Of a stretch of 64,000 bases of DNA, positions 16,670-26,889 are shown piece after piece. Below the pieces are notes generated by a model. That model saw nothing but the letters and a program-made list of their open reading frames with translations. It did not search any database and was not told the DNA's origin. Each line of letters starts with the position of its first letter. Positions within the stretch are counted from its first letter, which is position 1. A program made the position numbers and the translations under genes. Origin of the DNA: Bogoriella caseilytica (GTDB taxonomy: Bacteria > Actinomycetota > Actinomycetes > Actinomycetales > Actinomycetaceae); NCBI RefSeq assembly GCF_003752405.1, contig NZ_RKHK01000001.1, forward strand, positions 1,736,001-1,800,000, read 5' to 3'.

Positions 16670-17151
16670 CGTCGCCGGCACCCAGGGACGTCAACGCGCT
16701 GGGAAGCCCCAGCGAGCGCCTGGCTGCGCTCGGCCTCGTACTGCCTCCGGTGCCGGCTCCTGTGGCCGCCTACGTGCCGGCGGTCGCCCATGGCGGGCTG
16801 GTGTACTCCTCTGGGCAGCTGCCTATGGTTGCCGGCAGTGTGATGCTCACCGGCAAAGTGGGCGCCGGGGTCGATCCCGACCAGGCTCAGGACGCGGCCC
16901 GCATCTGTGCCCTGAACGCGCTGGCCGCGGTCGCCGAGCAGGCCGGCGGTCTGGACCGCATCGCGCGCGTGCTCAAGGTGACCGGCTTCGTGGCCTCCGA
17001 TCCGGGCTTCACCGGGCAGCCCGTGGTGCTCAACGGTGCTTCGGAACTGATCGGTGAGATCTTCGGTGAGCACGCCCGCTCCGCGGTGGGCGTGGCCGTG
17101 CTCCCCTTGGATGCCGCGGTGGAAGTCGAGATCATCGCGGCTCTCGCCTGA
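16666..17151 (+). CDS. RidA / YjgF family protein
   Basis: A 161-residue protein. RidA proteins hydrolyse reactive enamines and imines made by PLP enzymes. The fold markers are LVYSSGQLPMV (about 46-56), KVTGFVASDPGF and the final strand VAVLPLDAAVEVEIIAAL. The canonical catalytic Arg of the RidA core (R-x-C/V region) is not clear here: the usual C-[VT]-R-V segment reads VGVAVLPL, so it may belong to a non-deaminase subgroup. It ends the whiB unit and faces crp across a terminator. Confidence 0.85.
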   Translation: MTSPAPRDVNALGSPSERLAALGLVLPPVPAPVAAYVPAVAHGGLVYSSGQLPMVAGSVMLTGKVGAGVDPDQAQDAARICALNALAAVAEQAGGLDRIARVLKVTGFVASDPGFTGQPVVLNGASELIGEIFGEHARSAVGVAVLPLDAAVEVEIIAALA

Positions 17152-17165
17152 CCTCAGCGACACAG

Positions 17166-17196
17166 CACAGGCCCCGGAGCAACTCCGGGGCCTGTG
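17166..17196. terminator. Bidirectional hairpin between RidA and crp
   Basis: CACAGGCCCCGGAG and its exact complement around CAAC-type loop (17180-17182), a 14-bp stem between convergent genes. No T-run on either side. Confidence 0.75.
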
Positions 17197-17223
17197 GCGC
17201 TGCCGCAACGCGGCGGCAGAAGA

Positions 17224-17901
17224 TCAGCGAGCGCGGCGCTTGAGGCGCTCGACGTCCAGCAACAGCACTGCGCGGCCCTCCAGCCGGATCCAGCCACGGT
17301 GCACGAACTCGGCGAGCGACTTGTTCACCGTTTCGCGGGAGGCCCCCACCAGCTGGGCCAGTTCCTCCTGGGTGAGGTCGTGCGGCACGTGCACGCCCTG
17401 GTCGGTCTGCTTGCCGAAACGCTCGGCCAGGTCCAGCAGTGCCTTGGCCACGCGGCCGGGCACGTCGGAGAAGACCAGGTCGGCCAGCGCCTCGTTCGTG
17501 CGCTTGAGACGGCGGGCCAGTTCCCGCAGCATGTGCTTGGCCAGCGCGGGGCGTCGCTCGATGAAGCCCATCAGAGCGTCGTGCTCGAGGCTGAGGAGTT
17601 CAGTGAGCCCGACGGCGGTCGCGGTGCCCGAGCGCGGGCCCGGGTCGAAGAGGGTCAGCTCGCCCAGCAGTTCGCCGGGGCCGAGCACCGCGAGGAGGTT
17701 CTCGCGGCCGTCCGGAGCGGTGTGACCGAGCTTCATCTTGCCCTCGACGATGATGTAGAGCCGGTCGCCCGGGTCGCCCTCGGTGAAGAGGGTCTCGCCT
17801 CGGCGCACGGTCGTCTCGGTCATCAGCGCCCGGAGCTCTGCCTTGTCCTGGTCTTCCAGGGCTTCGAAGAGCGGGATATTCCCGACGACGTTGTGCTGCA
17901 C
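17224..17901 (-). CDS. crp: Crp/Fnr-family cAMP receptor protein
   Basis: A 225-residue regulator. The cyclic-nucleotide domain (about 15-125) has [18 protein letters not shown] and FGEL-like [15 protein letters not shown], which holds the phosphate-binding Arg. The C-terminal helix-turn-helix is [19 protein letters not shown] (about 176-194). The GTG at 17901 gives the mycobacterial length of about 224; the longer open frame to 18222 runs through the promoter region and the nth start. Sequence and neighbours (RidA, nth) match the M. tuberculosis Crp region. A near-consensus Crp site lies 66 bases upstream, so autoregulation is likely. Confidence 0.95.
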   Translation of the reverse strand: MQHNVVGNIPLFEALEDQDKAELRALMTETTVRRGETLFTEGDPGDRLYIIVEGKMKLGHTAPDGRENLLAVLGPGELLGELTLFDPGPRSGTATAVGLTELLSLEHDALMGFIERRPALAKHMLRELARRLKRTNEALADLVFSDVPGRVAKALLDLAERFGKQTDQGVHVPHDLTQEELAQLVGASRETVNKSLAEFVHRGWIRLEGRAVLLLDVERLKRRAR

Positions 17902-17966
17902 GTGAGGTCCAATCGGTCGTGTCCGTTGCGCCCGGTGGGGCGCCTCCATAGCCCATCCTGCCACTT

Positions 17967-17982
17967 TGTGACCGTGGGCACA
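17967..17982. promoter_or_regulatory. Candidate Crp-binding site between crp and nth
   Basis: TGTGA-CCGTGG-GCACA matches nine of ten conserved positions of the TGTGA-N6-TCACA palindrome. It lies between the divergent genes. Confidence 0.6.
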
Positions 17983-18044
17983 CGCTTTGGCCTCGTTGAG
18001 CACGTCGAGCTCCATCGAGACCGGCCGCTGTGGGGCCAGCGTTC

Positions 18045-18050
18045 TAGGGT
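18045..18050 (+). promoter_or_regulatory. -10 hexamer TAGGGT, leaderless start of nth
   Basis: TAGGGT, then ACTGCC, then ATG 18057. Confidence 0.5.
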
Positions 18051-18056
18051 ACTGCC

Positions 18057-18854
18057 ATGCAAACGGACGGCGAAACAGGGCGGCGCGCGAGCCCGGGAGC
18101 ACAGGCCACCGGCCCTCCTGATGCCGCCGCCTCCCCGCCAGCCGCAGAGATCGAGGTCCCCGCCTGGTCGGTGGAGCCGCCAGCCATCCGTGCCAAGCGG
18201 CCCCGCACCCGCAAGGCGGCACGGGGTCATGTCCTCGAGGTGGACGAACGTCTGGCGGCGCAGCACCCGGACGCCCGGTGCGCGTTGGACTTCACCACGC
18301 CACTGGAACTGCTGGTGGCCACGGTGCTCTCCGCCCAGACCACCGACAAGCGTGTCAATCAGGTCACCCCCGAGCTGTTCTCCCGCTATCCCGACGCCGG
18401 CGCCTACGCGGCAGCCTCACGGGAAGACCTTGAGGAGATTCTCCGCCCGCTCGGGTTCTTCCGCGCCAAGGCGGCCTCCCTGCAGGGTCTGGGCGCGGCC
18501 TTGGTGGCCGAGCACGGTGGCGAGGTGCCGGCCGACCAGAGCGCCCTGGTGGCACTGCCCGGCGTGGGCCGCAAGACCGCCAACGTGGTGCTCGGCGACG
18601 CCTTCGGCATTCCCGGCCTCACGGTGGACACCCACGTGGGCCGGCTCTCCCGGCGTCTGGGCTGGACCCGGGAGCAGGATCCGGTCAAGGTCGAGCGGGA
18701 CCTCGCCGAGGTGATCCCGCAGGAGCGCTGGACCATGACCGGCCACAGACTGATCTTCCACGGACGGCGGGTGTGTCACTCCCGCCGTCCGGCCTGCGGA
18801 GCCTGCGTGCTGGCCGACCTGTGTCCCTCCTACGAGGGGGAACTGGGCGCCTGA
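18057..18854 (+). CDS. nth: Endonuclease III
   Basis: A 265-residue base-excision glycosylase/AP lyase acting on oxidised pyrimidines. The helix-hairpin-helix [14 protein letters not shown] holds the catalytic Lys, and [12 protein letters not shown] the catalytic Asp. The four cluster cysteines form C-x6-C-x2-C-x5-C near the C-terminus ([17 protein letters not shown]). An N-terminal extension of about 55 residues, rich in Ala, Pro and Arg, precedes the domain and is probably disordered. Convergent with acs. Confidence 0.95.
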   Translation: MQTDGETGRRASPGAQATGPPDAAASPPAAEIEVPAWSVEPPAIRAKRPRTRKAARGHVLEVDERLAAQHPDARCALDFTTPLELLVATVLSAQTTDKRVNQVTPELFSRYPDAGAYAAASREDLEEILRPLGFFRAKAASLQGLGAALVAEHGGEVPADQSALVALPGVGRKTANVVLGDAFGIPGLTVDTHVGRLSRRLGWTREQDPVKVERDLAEVIPQERWTMTGHRLIFHGRRVCHSRRPACGACVLADLCPSYEGELGA

Positions 18855-18897
18855 GCGGGGCCTGAGCGCCTGAGGGGAACGGGCGCCGGTCAGCCGC

Positions 18898-20838
<1,941 letters not shown>

Positions 20839-20880
20839 CGGCGTCCTCCTCATTTCTACGGCAGAACCGGAGGCGCGCTT

Positions 20881-20937
20881 GCTGGCTGCCCCGGGAGTCT
20901 CACTGTAGCCAGCATGCGGCGCCTGGCGCTCCCGGGG
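20881..20937 (-). promoter_or_regulatory. Interleaved complementary arms in the acs leader
   Basis: GCTGGCT (20881-20887) can pair with AGCCAGC (20907-20913), and CCCCGGGAG (20889-20897) with CTCCCGGGG (20929-20937). Because the arms alternate, the two stems either form a pseudoknot or exclude each other. They sit 43-99 bases upstream of the acs ATG. No known riboswitch was recognised. Confidence 0.4.
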
Positions 20938-21025
20938 TCACGGGCGGTCGCGGCGGTCGGTCTGCGTGGTCGCGCGGGCGCATTCTGCCTCGGCGAGCGT
21001 GCCGCCCAGCACCGGGCCCCGCGCC

Positions 21026-22039
21026 TCAGGCGGCGGGACGGTGGGTGCTGCGGGCGTAGGCGTCTTCGGCGCGTTGGTCGTCCCGGCCGGCCCGGCGGGC
21101 CGCAGTGACCAGGATGCCCAGTAGGAGCAGGCCCAGTGCGTAGAGGGTCAGCCGGCCCACGAGGGCATCGGCCTGGAGGTGGTAGGCGATGTTCGGTCCG
21201 AGGGCATCGAAGAGACCGAGGTTCTCCAGCCGGGTCATGGCCGGCGCGACCAGGTCGGTGGCCCAGCCGGGTGCGAGCAGGAAGGGGAGGCTGATCAGCG
21301 TGACCAGGGCGCCGATGATGATGGCACCGAGCGCCGACCACCGGGCGAGTGCCAGGATCCCTGCGGCCAGGGCGAGACCGGCGAGCACCTCGAGCATCGG
21401 CCATACGGCGAGTTGTCCGGGTGAGGCAGTCTGCGCGATCGCCAGGCGGGCTCCGCCGTCGGCGATGAGGTACCAGGCGATGGGCACCAGGAGCAGCGTG
21501 AGGAATGGTGTGAGCACATGGGCCCAGGCCCGGGACGGCGGCCGCACCTGGGTGGCCCCGTCGAGCAGGGCCGCGTCCTCGGCGGCCTCCGGCTCCTGCT
21601 CCGGCGGGGTGCGTCCCGCCGGCAGGGCGACAGTGGGCTCGGTGGCCACCGGTGATGCTGCGCTTCCGCCCCTGGCAGGGGTGGCAGTGGGGGCGAGCAA
21701 CCCCTGGCGTCGCACGGCAGTGGACTCGAGGTCCTCCTCGCGGTCCGGGCTGGCCGGCGGCGAAGAGGTGGTGGCGAGCCAGGTCGGTCGTGTGCGCCGG
21801 GTGGGTCCCGCTGCCGGGGACGACGCGCTGGGCGGTGCCGGGGCTTCTGAGGCCGGTGGAGCAGGTGCGGCAGTGGCCGGGCTCTCCGGGGAGGCGGTCC
21901 CAGGCGGGGCGTGCTCAGGCGGGGCGTGCTCGGGCGGGGCGTGCTCGGCAGCTTCGGGTGTGGGTGACCCGGGAACGTCGGTGCCGGAAGCGCCGGCAGA
22001 GGTGGCCTCCGGTGCGCGATCGGAATCAGAGGTCGTCAC
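21026..22039 (-). CDS. Hypothetical membrane protein with proline-rich N-terminus
   Basis: A 337-residue protein I do not recognise. Residues 1-170 are low complexity (Ala, Pro, Ser, Glu, Thr) and contain three EHAPP-type repeats. Residues 173-320 hold four hydrophobic segments: LTPFLTLLLVPIAWYLIA, a second around MLEVLAGLALAAGILAL, a third ALGAIIIGALVTLISLPFLL and a last LTLYALGLLLLGILVTAA. The GTG start follows GGGAG. It is divergent from ssd, so it may share regulation with the pilus locus. A cytoplasmic tail of charged residues follows the last helix. Confidence 0.7.
   Translation of the reverse strand: MTTSDSDRAPEATSAGASGTDVPGSPTPEAAEHAPPEHAPPEHAPPGTASPESPATAAPAPPASEAPAPPSASSPAAGPTRRTRPTWLATTSSPPASPDREEDLESTAVRRQGLLAPTATPARGGSAASPVATEPTVALPAGRTPPEQEPEAAEDAALLDGATQVRPPSRAWAHVLTPFLTLLLVPIAWYLIADGGARLAIAQTASPGQLAVWPMLEVLAGLALAAGILALARWSALGAIIIGALVTLISLPFLLAPGWATDLVAPAMTRLENLGLFDALGPNIAYHLQADALVGRLTLYALGLLLLGILVTAARRAGRDDQRAEDAYARSTHRPAA
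21901..21945. repeat. 15-bp coding microrepeat, three copies
   Basis: CAGGCGGGGCGTGCT occurs three times in tandem (third copy has one change). It encodes the EHAPP repeats of the membrane protein. Confidence 0.85.
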
Positions 22040-22246
22040 GGGTGCTCCCTGGGTTGCTGCGCAGCGCGGTCTGCGCCTGCTCGCACCGTATCGACCGCAC
22101 GGACCTCAGCGGTGCCAACGCGCCGCTCAGACCCGGAAAGGCCGCGAGCCACCGCATGCTCCACAGCACGCTCGACGCTGGTGATTTATCCACAGATGCT
22201 CGGGGCGTGGCTGCAGGCGCGTGGTCACCGCGTGCAGGCTCGCGCC

Positions 22247-23260
22247 ATGACCACCACCGGACTCTTGCTGGACCGTCCTGCTGCCGGAGCCGCCCTGCGC
22301 GGCGCCGATGCCGAGCTTGCGGTCAGGGTTGCCCGGCTGGCGGAGCTGGCCGGGATCGAGCTGGCCATGCTCAGTCTCACCGACCCCGCCCCACCGGTGG
22401 CGGTCCTGCTGGATGCGCTCCCGGGCGGTCAGGTGCAGATCACCCTCGACCCCGGCCGTGCCGCCGCGGCAGAAGCGGCGCTGCCGGCCACGGTGACGAT
22501 TCCTGGCGAGGAGGCCCGCCTCCTCGATGCGCTGGTGGTGGCGGCTCTGCCTTTCCGGGCGCGCACCGTGGGAGTGCTGGCGGCGCATGGCGGAGCCGGG
22601 GCCTCCTCCCTCGCGGCAGCGCTGGCTCGCGCGGCCACGGTGGTGGGGATGGCCACCGCACTGGTGGACCTCGATCCCGGCGGCGGTGGCCTGGACGTGC
22701 TGCTTGGGATCGAGTTCGATCCGGGCCGCCGCTGGGCCGATGTGCGTGCGGAACGCGGCGCCTTCCTAGCCGAACGGCTCGCGCTCACTCTCCCGGCCTG
22801 GCATCTGGTGCGCGTGCTCTCCGGTGATCGCCGTGGCGGTGCGGATGTCTCCGACCTGGCCGTCCGCTCAGCAGTGCGGGCCCTGGGCCAGGGGCATGAC
22901 TTGATCGTCCTCGATCTCCCACGCCAGGTTCTCGCCCCGGGCCAGGCGCGCGAGGTGTGGCTTGATCGCTGCGACGACCTCGTGCTTCTCAGCCGCGGCG
23001 GGGTCCGCGCCGGCGCGGCCACGATGGCCGCCGCTGAGCTGGCCGGAGCGGGGCCGGAGGTGCATCTGGTAGTCCGCTCCGCCCAGCGGCATGCCCGCGA
23101 TGTCGCCGAGCTTGCTGGCCTGCCCCTGGCGGGGGTCATGGGTACTGAACGCAGTCTGAATGCCGATGTCGATCACGGCTTGCGCCCCGGTGACCGGCGC
23201 CGTGGACCTTTGATGACCTGCGCACGTGCCCTGGTGGCGGACTTGGAGCTGGACCGATGA
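22247..23260 (+). CDS. Ssd / CpaE-like septum-site and Tad localisation ATPase
   Basis: A 337-residue MinD/ParA-type protein, first gene of the Tad cluster. The N-terminal receiver-like region (1-105) is followed by a P-loop variant AAHGGAGASSLA (about 113-124) without the usual signature Lys pair of MinD. A Walker B-like stretch LIVLDLP follows. I chose ATG 22247 over the track-long frame from 22112, because a CAGGCT hexamer precedes it by six bases and it fits the family length (the M. tuberculosis Ssd has about 350). Family name in older annotation: helicase/secretion neighbourhood CpaE-like. It probably places the pilus machine in the cell. Confidence 0.85.
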   Translation: MTTTGLLLDRPAAGAALRGADAELAVRVARLAELAGIELAMLSLTDPAPPVAVLLDALPGGQVQITLDPGRAAAAEAALPATVTIPGEEARLLDALVVAALPFRARTVGVLAAHGGAGASSLAAALARAATVVGMATALVDLDPGGGGLDVLLGIEFDPGRRWADVRAERGAFLAERLALTLPAWHLVRVLSGDRRGGADVSDLAVRSAVRALGQGHDLIVLDLPRQVLAPGQAREVWLDRCDDLVLLSRGGVRAGAATMAAAELAGAGPEVHLVVRSAQRHARDVAELAGLPLAGVMGTERSLNADVDHGLRPGDRRRGPLMTCARALVADLELDR

Positions 23261-24399
23261 GCGCGCCGGTCGATGACGCGGTCGCCCGCGTGCGCCGCCG
23301 GCTGGCTGAGGGTGCTGATCTCACGAGTGCCCTGTCCAGCACGGGCGACGTCGGGGCGGGAGAACTCCTCGAGACCGCTGAACGGGTGCATGCCGCCACG
23401 CACGGCGGCGGACCCGTGCAAGCACTCCTGGATGACCCAGCGGTGACCGACGTGCTGGTCAACGGTGGCAACGGCGTCTGGGTGGATCGGGGCCAGGGTA
23501 TGGAACGCACTCCGCTCACCCTCGATGCTCCGGCCGCCCGGGGACTGGCCACCCGGCTGGCCGCGGCTTCGGGGCGCCGGCTCGACGACGCCAGCCCGAT
23601 CGTCGATGGCACCTTGCCCGGCGGCACCCGGTTGCACGCCGTGTTGCCGCCACTGGGTGCTGAGGGAGCGCTGATCTCCTTGCGCACCCACCGGCAGACG
23701 GCTATGACGCTGGAGGACCTGGTGGCCGCCGGCACCGTGCCCCGCGCGCTTGAGCCCGTTGTCCGTGCGTTGGTGAGCAGTCGCGCCAATGTGTTGATCT
23801 CCGGCGCCACCGGGTCCGGGAAGACCACCTTGCTGGCCGCCCTGCTCTCCCTGGCAGGGCACGGCGAGCGGCTTATCTGCATCGAGGAGTCCGCGGAGCT
23901 GCGACCTGATCATCCCCATGTGGTGCACCTGCAGGTGCGGCGCGCGAATGTGCAGCAAGCCGGCGAGGTGGCTCTGGCCGAACTCGTGCGAGCCGCTATG
24001 CGGATGCGACCGGATCGCCTGGTTCTCGGTGAGTGCCGGGGGGCGGAGGTACGTGAGGTGCTGACCGCGTTGAACACCGGCCACGACGGCGGTTGGGCGA
24101 CGGTCCACGCCAACACTGTCCGAGAGGTCCCCGCCCGGCTCGTGGCCCTGGGCGCGCTCGCGGGCATGAGTGAGCAGACCACCGCCGCCCAGGCAGTTGC
24201 AGCCGTGGACGCCGTGATCCACCTCCGGCGCGGAGGCGATGGTACGCGGCGGATGGAGCAGATCGGGGTGCTGGAGCGCACCGGCGCTGAGCTGGCCTGC
24301 CGTGAAGCTGTGATCCACCGCGAGGGGCAGGTCCGCAGCGGCCCGGCGTGGGAGGTGCTCGCCCGGCGGCTCGGCCTCGACAACCGCCTCGATCCGTGA
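23257..24399 (+). CDS. tadA: TadA / CpaF-type secretion ATPase
   Basis: A 380-residue GspE-family ATPase that powers assembly of Flp pili. Walker A is GATGSGKTTLL (about 186-196), the Asp box is ICIEESAELRPDH, and Walker B lies in MRPDRLVLGECRGAE (about 248-262). A His box follows in HDGGWATVHANT. Its ATG overlaps the ssd stop in ATGA, so the genes are coupled. A typical size for the family. Confidence 0.94.
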   Translation: MSAPVDDAVARVRRRLAEGADLTSALSSTGDVGAGELLETAERVHAATHGGGPVQALLDDPAVTDVLVNGGNGVWVDRGQGMERTPLTLDAPAARGLATRLAAASGRRLDDASPIVDGTLPGGTRLHAVLPPLGAEGALISLRTHRQTAMTLEDLVAAGTVPRALEPVVRALVSSRANVLISGATGSGKTTLLAALLSLAGHGERLICIEESAELRPDHPHVVHLQVRRANVQQAGEVALAELVRAAMRMRPDRLVLGECRGAEVREVLTALNTGHDGGWATVHANTVREVPARLVALGALAGMSEQTTAAQAVAAVDAVIHLRRGGDGTRRMEQIGVLERTGAELACREAVIHREGQVRSGPAWEVLARRLGLDNRLDP

Positions 24400-25604
24400 C
24401 GCTCCTGGCGTGGCTCGCGCTGGCCGGCGCTGTCGCGCTACTGCTGGCGCCCCAGCGTCTGCCCCCCGCCAGCCATGCGGGCGCCGTCGCGGGTGCTGAG
24501 AGTTCAGGTGCGCGAGCTCGCTGGCGGTTGCGCCGCAGGAGCAAGCCGCGCCCCGTGGACCTCGGCGCAGTCGCCGCCGAGGTCGCCACGCGACTTCAGG
24601 CAGGCGCCACGGCCGAGTCCGCCTGGGCCCGCACGATGGCGCGCGCCGGCCTGGCACACAGTCAGGTGGCGGAACTCGATGATCGTGGCGTCCCGCGCGC
24701 CCTCGCGCAGCTGGCTGAACCGGCTCCCGCAGTCAGGGGGGCGGCGGCGATGCGCACCCGCTTGACGGGGGTGCGCCCAGGAGATGCTGTGCCGCCGGAA
24801 GCAGCTGGGGCTCTGCCCGGGATGCTGGCCGCGTGCCGGCTCAGTCATGACCTCGGGGTGCCCGCAGCCGAGATCCTCCAGCGCTGCGCCCACGGCATCG
24901 GCGAGGCCGGCCAGGCGCACTCCGCCCGTGCCATTGCGCTGGCCGGCCCGCGCTCCACCGCCCGGCTCCTCGGGTGGCTGCCGGTCTTCGGTCTGATCGT
25001 GGGGATCGGGTTGGGTCTGGACCCCGTCGCGGTGCTGCTCGGAGGCGGCCTCGGATCGCTCTCGTTGCTCGCTGGCGTCCTCTGCATGCTGGCCGGCCGC
25101 CGCTGGGTGCGGGCGCTGGACCGGGCGGCCGAGCACGCCGATGGCTGGAGTGCAGGAGGCGCACCAGGTGCGCTGGATCCGGCGGTCGTGCTAGACCTCG
25201 CCGACGCCGGCCTGAGTGCGGGTTCCTCGGTCCCAGCGATGATCCTTGGCCTGGGCCACGCCCTCGATGACCGGGACGACGGCGCGAGTGCGGCACTACG
25301 CCGCGCCGGGCGCGCTCTCCTTCTCGGGGCCCATTGGCCGGAGGCGTGGGCCGATGCGCCGGAGACCTTGAGCAGCCTCAGTGAGGCCCTCGAACCGGCC
25401 TGGAGGGATGGCGCCGACCCGGGCCCCCTGCTCCGCCAGGCCGCCGCCGCCGTGCGGGCGGGACGGTCACGCCGCGCTCAGGAGGCCGCCGCGCGCCTCG
25501 GCTCCCGCCTCGTGCTGCCCCTGGGCGTCTGCTACCTCCCGGCGTTCATCCTTCTCGGCGTGGTGCCCGTGGTGGTCTCCGCTGGTGGCCTGGTCCTCCA
25601 CTGA
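24396..25604 (+). CDS. TadB-TadC-like inner membrane platform protein, fused
   Basis: A 402-residue protein with two type II secretion F-type halves. The first half (about 45-180) has AAEVATRLQAGATAESAW; the second (about 270-400) has LADAGLSAGSSVPAMI and GLGHALDD. Three to four hydrophobic segments lie at 3-19, 205-250 and 380-402. In M. tuberculosis these halves are separate genes (TadB and TadC), so this is a fusion or an ancestral single form. GTG 24396 overlaps the tadA stop (GTGA). It forms the membrane platform on which TadA acts. Confidence 0.82.
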   Translation: MTLLAWLALAGAVALLLAPQRLPPASHAGAVAGAESSGARARWRLRRRSKPRPVDLGAVAAEVATRLQAGATAESAWARTMARAGLAHSQVAELDDRGVPRALAQLAEPAPAVRGAAAMRTRLTGVRPGDAVPPEAAGALPGMLAACRLSHDLGVPAAEILQRCAHGIGEAGQAHSARAIALAGPRSTARLLGWLPVFGLIVGIGLGLDPVAVLLGGGLGSLSLLAGVLCMLAGRRWVRALDRAAEHADGWSAGGAPGALDPAVVLDLADAGLSAGSSVPAMILGLGHALDDRDDGASAALRRAGRALLLGAHWPEAWADAPETLSSLSEALEPAWRDGADPGPLLRQAAAAVRAGRSRRAQEAAARLGSRLVLPLGVCYLPAFILLGVVPVVVSAGGLVLH

Positions 25605-25811
25605 ACAGTGCACGGGTGGCGCCCAGGCCGGACCACATCGAAGCCAGTGCGGTCCGTCCACAGATGCTCCCCTGCAAACGCCCCCATCCCCAGCCGCCGG
25701 GGAGAGCGAGGCGGCGCACCGCTCCGCTACCGCACGCTGCCTTCCACGGCCGGCGTTCCGATCGGCCAGAAACCCACCGGGCGGCTCGATCGCCCAGCGA
25801 AAGGAGGCACC

Positions 25812-26054
25812 GTGACTGTCCACGGCCGCCCTGGAAGACGCCACGCTGCCATCACCCGCCCCGCCCAGCGGCGCGCTGTGCTGATCCGCCGCTGGCGGGC
25901 GATCCGTTCCGCGGAGGAAGGCATCGCCACCGCCGAGTACGCGCTGGTCATGGTGGCGGCCGCCGCCCTCGCCGGCGTACTGCTGCTGGTGATCCGCTCG
26001 CCAATGGTGCAGCAGGCCATCGAGGGCATCATCTCAAGCGTATTCACCGCCTGA
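25812..26054 (+). CDS. Flp-type pilin (DUF4244), 80 residues
   Basis: A type IVb pilin-like subunit. A basic leader (RRWRAIRSAEEG) is followed by IATAEYALVMVAAAALAGVLLLVI, the classical pilin helix with Glu at position 5 after the processing site. AAGGAGG (25801-25807) precedes the GTG. Length is usual for Flp. No TadV prepilin peptidase gene lies nearby; a peptidase elsewhere is required. Its stop overlaps the TadE start (TGATG). The 207 bases before it hold no gene but carry a 13-base word shared with the ssd upstream region. Confidence 0.9.
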   Translation: MTVHGRPGRRHAAITRPAQRRAVLIRRWRAIRSAEEGIATAEYALVMVAAAALAGVLLLVIRSPMVQQAIEGIISSVFTA

Positions 26055-26533
26055 TGACCGCCGTTTGCCCCGCGGACGACCAGTGTGCCCGACGTGCTCG
26101 GCCTTTGCGGGAGTGCGCGCCCCGGGCACACCGCGTCCGGTGGCGCCGCTGCTCCGCCCACCGCACCCGCTCACTGCGACGGCGCCCGGCGCCCGGTGGC
26201 GAACGCGGTGCGGCGACGGCGGAGTTCGCCCTCGCCCTGCCGGCTGTGGTCACCGTGCTGGTGGCGGTCCTGCTGGTGGCATCGGCCTCGCTCACCCAGG
26301 TGCGGGTGGCGGATGCTGCACGGGCCGGAGCCCGTGCGGTGGCCCTGGGTGAGATCGAGAGTGACGTCCGCTCGCTTGCGGTCGCCATCGCGGGGGACAG
26401 CGCCGAAATCGGCATCGGGCGTGCCGGCGAGTTCGTGGAGGTCACGGTCGCCCGTCCGGTGCCGGGACCCTTGGGGTGGATCGACGTCACCGCACGCGCG
26501 CAGGCGGTTGCGCGGCCCGAACCCGGCTCATGA
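26054..26533 (+). CDS. TadE-like minor pilin
   Basis: A 159-residue protein of the TadE family. A long basic leader (1-50) precedes the processing site GERGAATAEFALALP, then a hydrophobic helix (about 62-85) and a soluble domain. The last base of the pilin stop is the first base of this ATG, so the two are coupled. The longer open frame beginning at 25616 is in another reading context and includes no credible start. Confidence 0.85.
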   Translation: MTAVCPADDQCARRARPLRECAPRAHRVRWRRCSAHRTRSLRRRPAPGGERGAATAEFALALPAVVTVLVAVLLVASASLTQVRVADAARAGARAVALGEIESDVRSLAVAIAGDSAEIGIGRAGEFVEVTVARPVPGPLGWIDVTARAQAVARPEPGS

Positions 26534-26889
26534 CGCACGCCCTCGCCCGCGGGGACCGTGGCTCCGGCACGGTCCTTGCCGTGGCCCTCGTGGGCGTCCT
26601 GGCCGCCTGTGCGCTCGCGGTCGCCTCGGTTGGTGCGGCTGTTGATGCCCGCGGGCGAGCGCAGGCCGCCGCCGATCTGGCCGCCCTGGCGGCCGCGAGC
26701 AGCCTGTACGAGATCGGCGGACCCGACCCGTGCGTGGTGGCCGCTCAGCTCGCGCAGCTCAATAGCGCGGAACTGCGATCCTGCACGGTCCGCGGACACG
26801 AGGTGGAGGTCACCGCCACCGTGACCGCGCAGCTCCCGGGCCGTCTTGCGGCACACGTGGAGGCACAGGCACGCGCCGGCCCGGCCTGA
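26530..26889 (+). CDS. TadE-like protein (Rv3654c type)
   Basis: A 119-residue protein with the N-terminal GDRGSGTVLAVALVGVLAACALAVAS segment resembling a pilin helix. Two Cys residues occur in the soluble part (DPCVVAAQL, RSCTVRG). It overlaps the previous stop in ATGA and ends the tad operon, one base from the convergent helicase stop. Its family is known as the helicase/secretion-neighbourhood TadE-like protein. Role in pilus assembly is inferred from position. Confidence 0.85.
   Translation: MTHALARGDRGSGTVLAVALVGVLAACALAVASVGAAVDARGRAQAAADLAALAAASSLYEIGGPDPCVVAAQLAQLNSAELRSCTVRGHEVEVTATVTAQLPGRLAAHVEAQARAGPA

Noticed and set aside
22186-22194. A perfect DnaA box TTATCCACA
   Set aside because: It is single, and no other boxes, AT-rich unwinding element or dnaA/dnaN genes are near. 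Not an origin.
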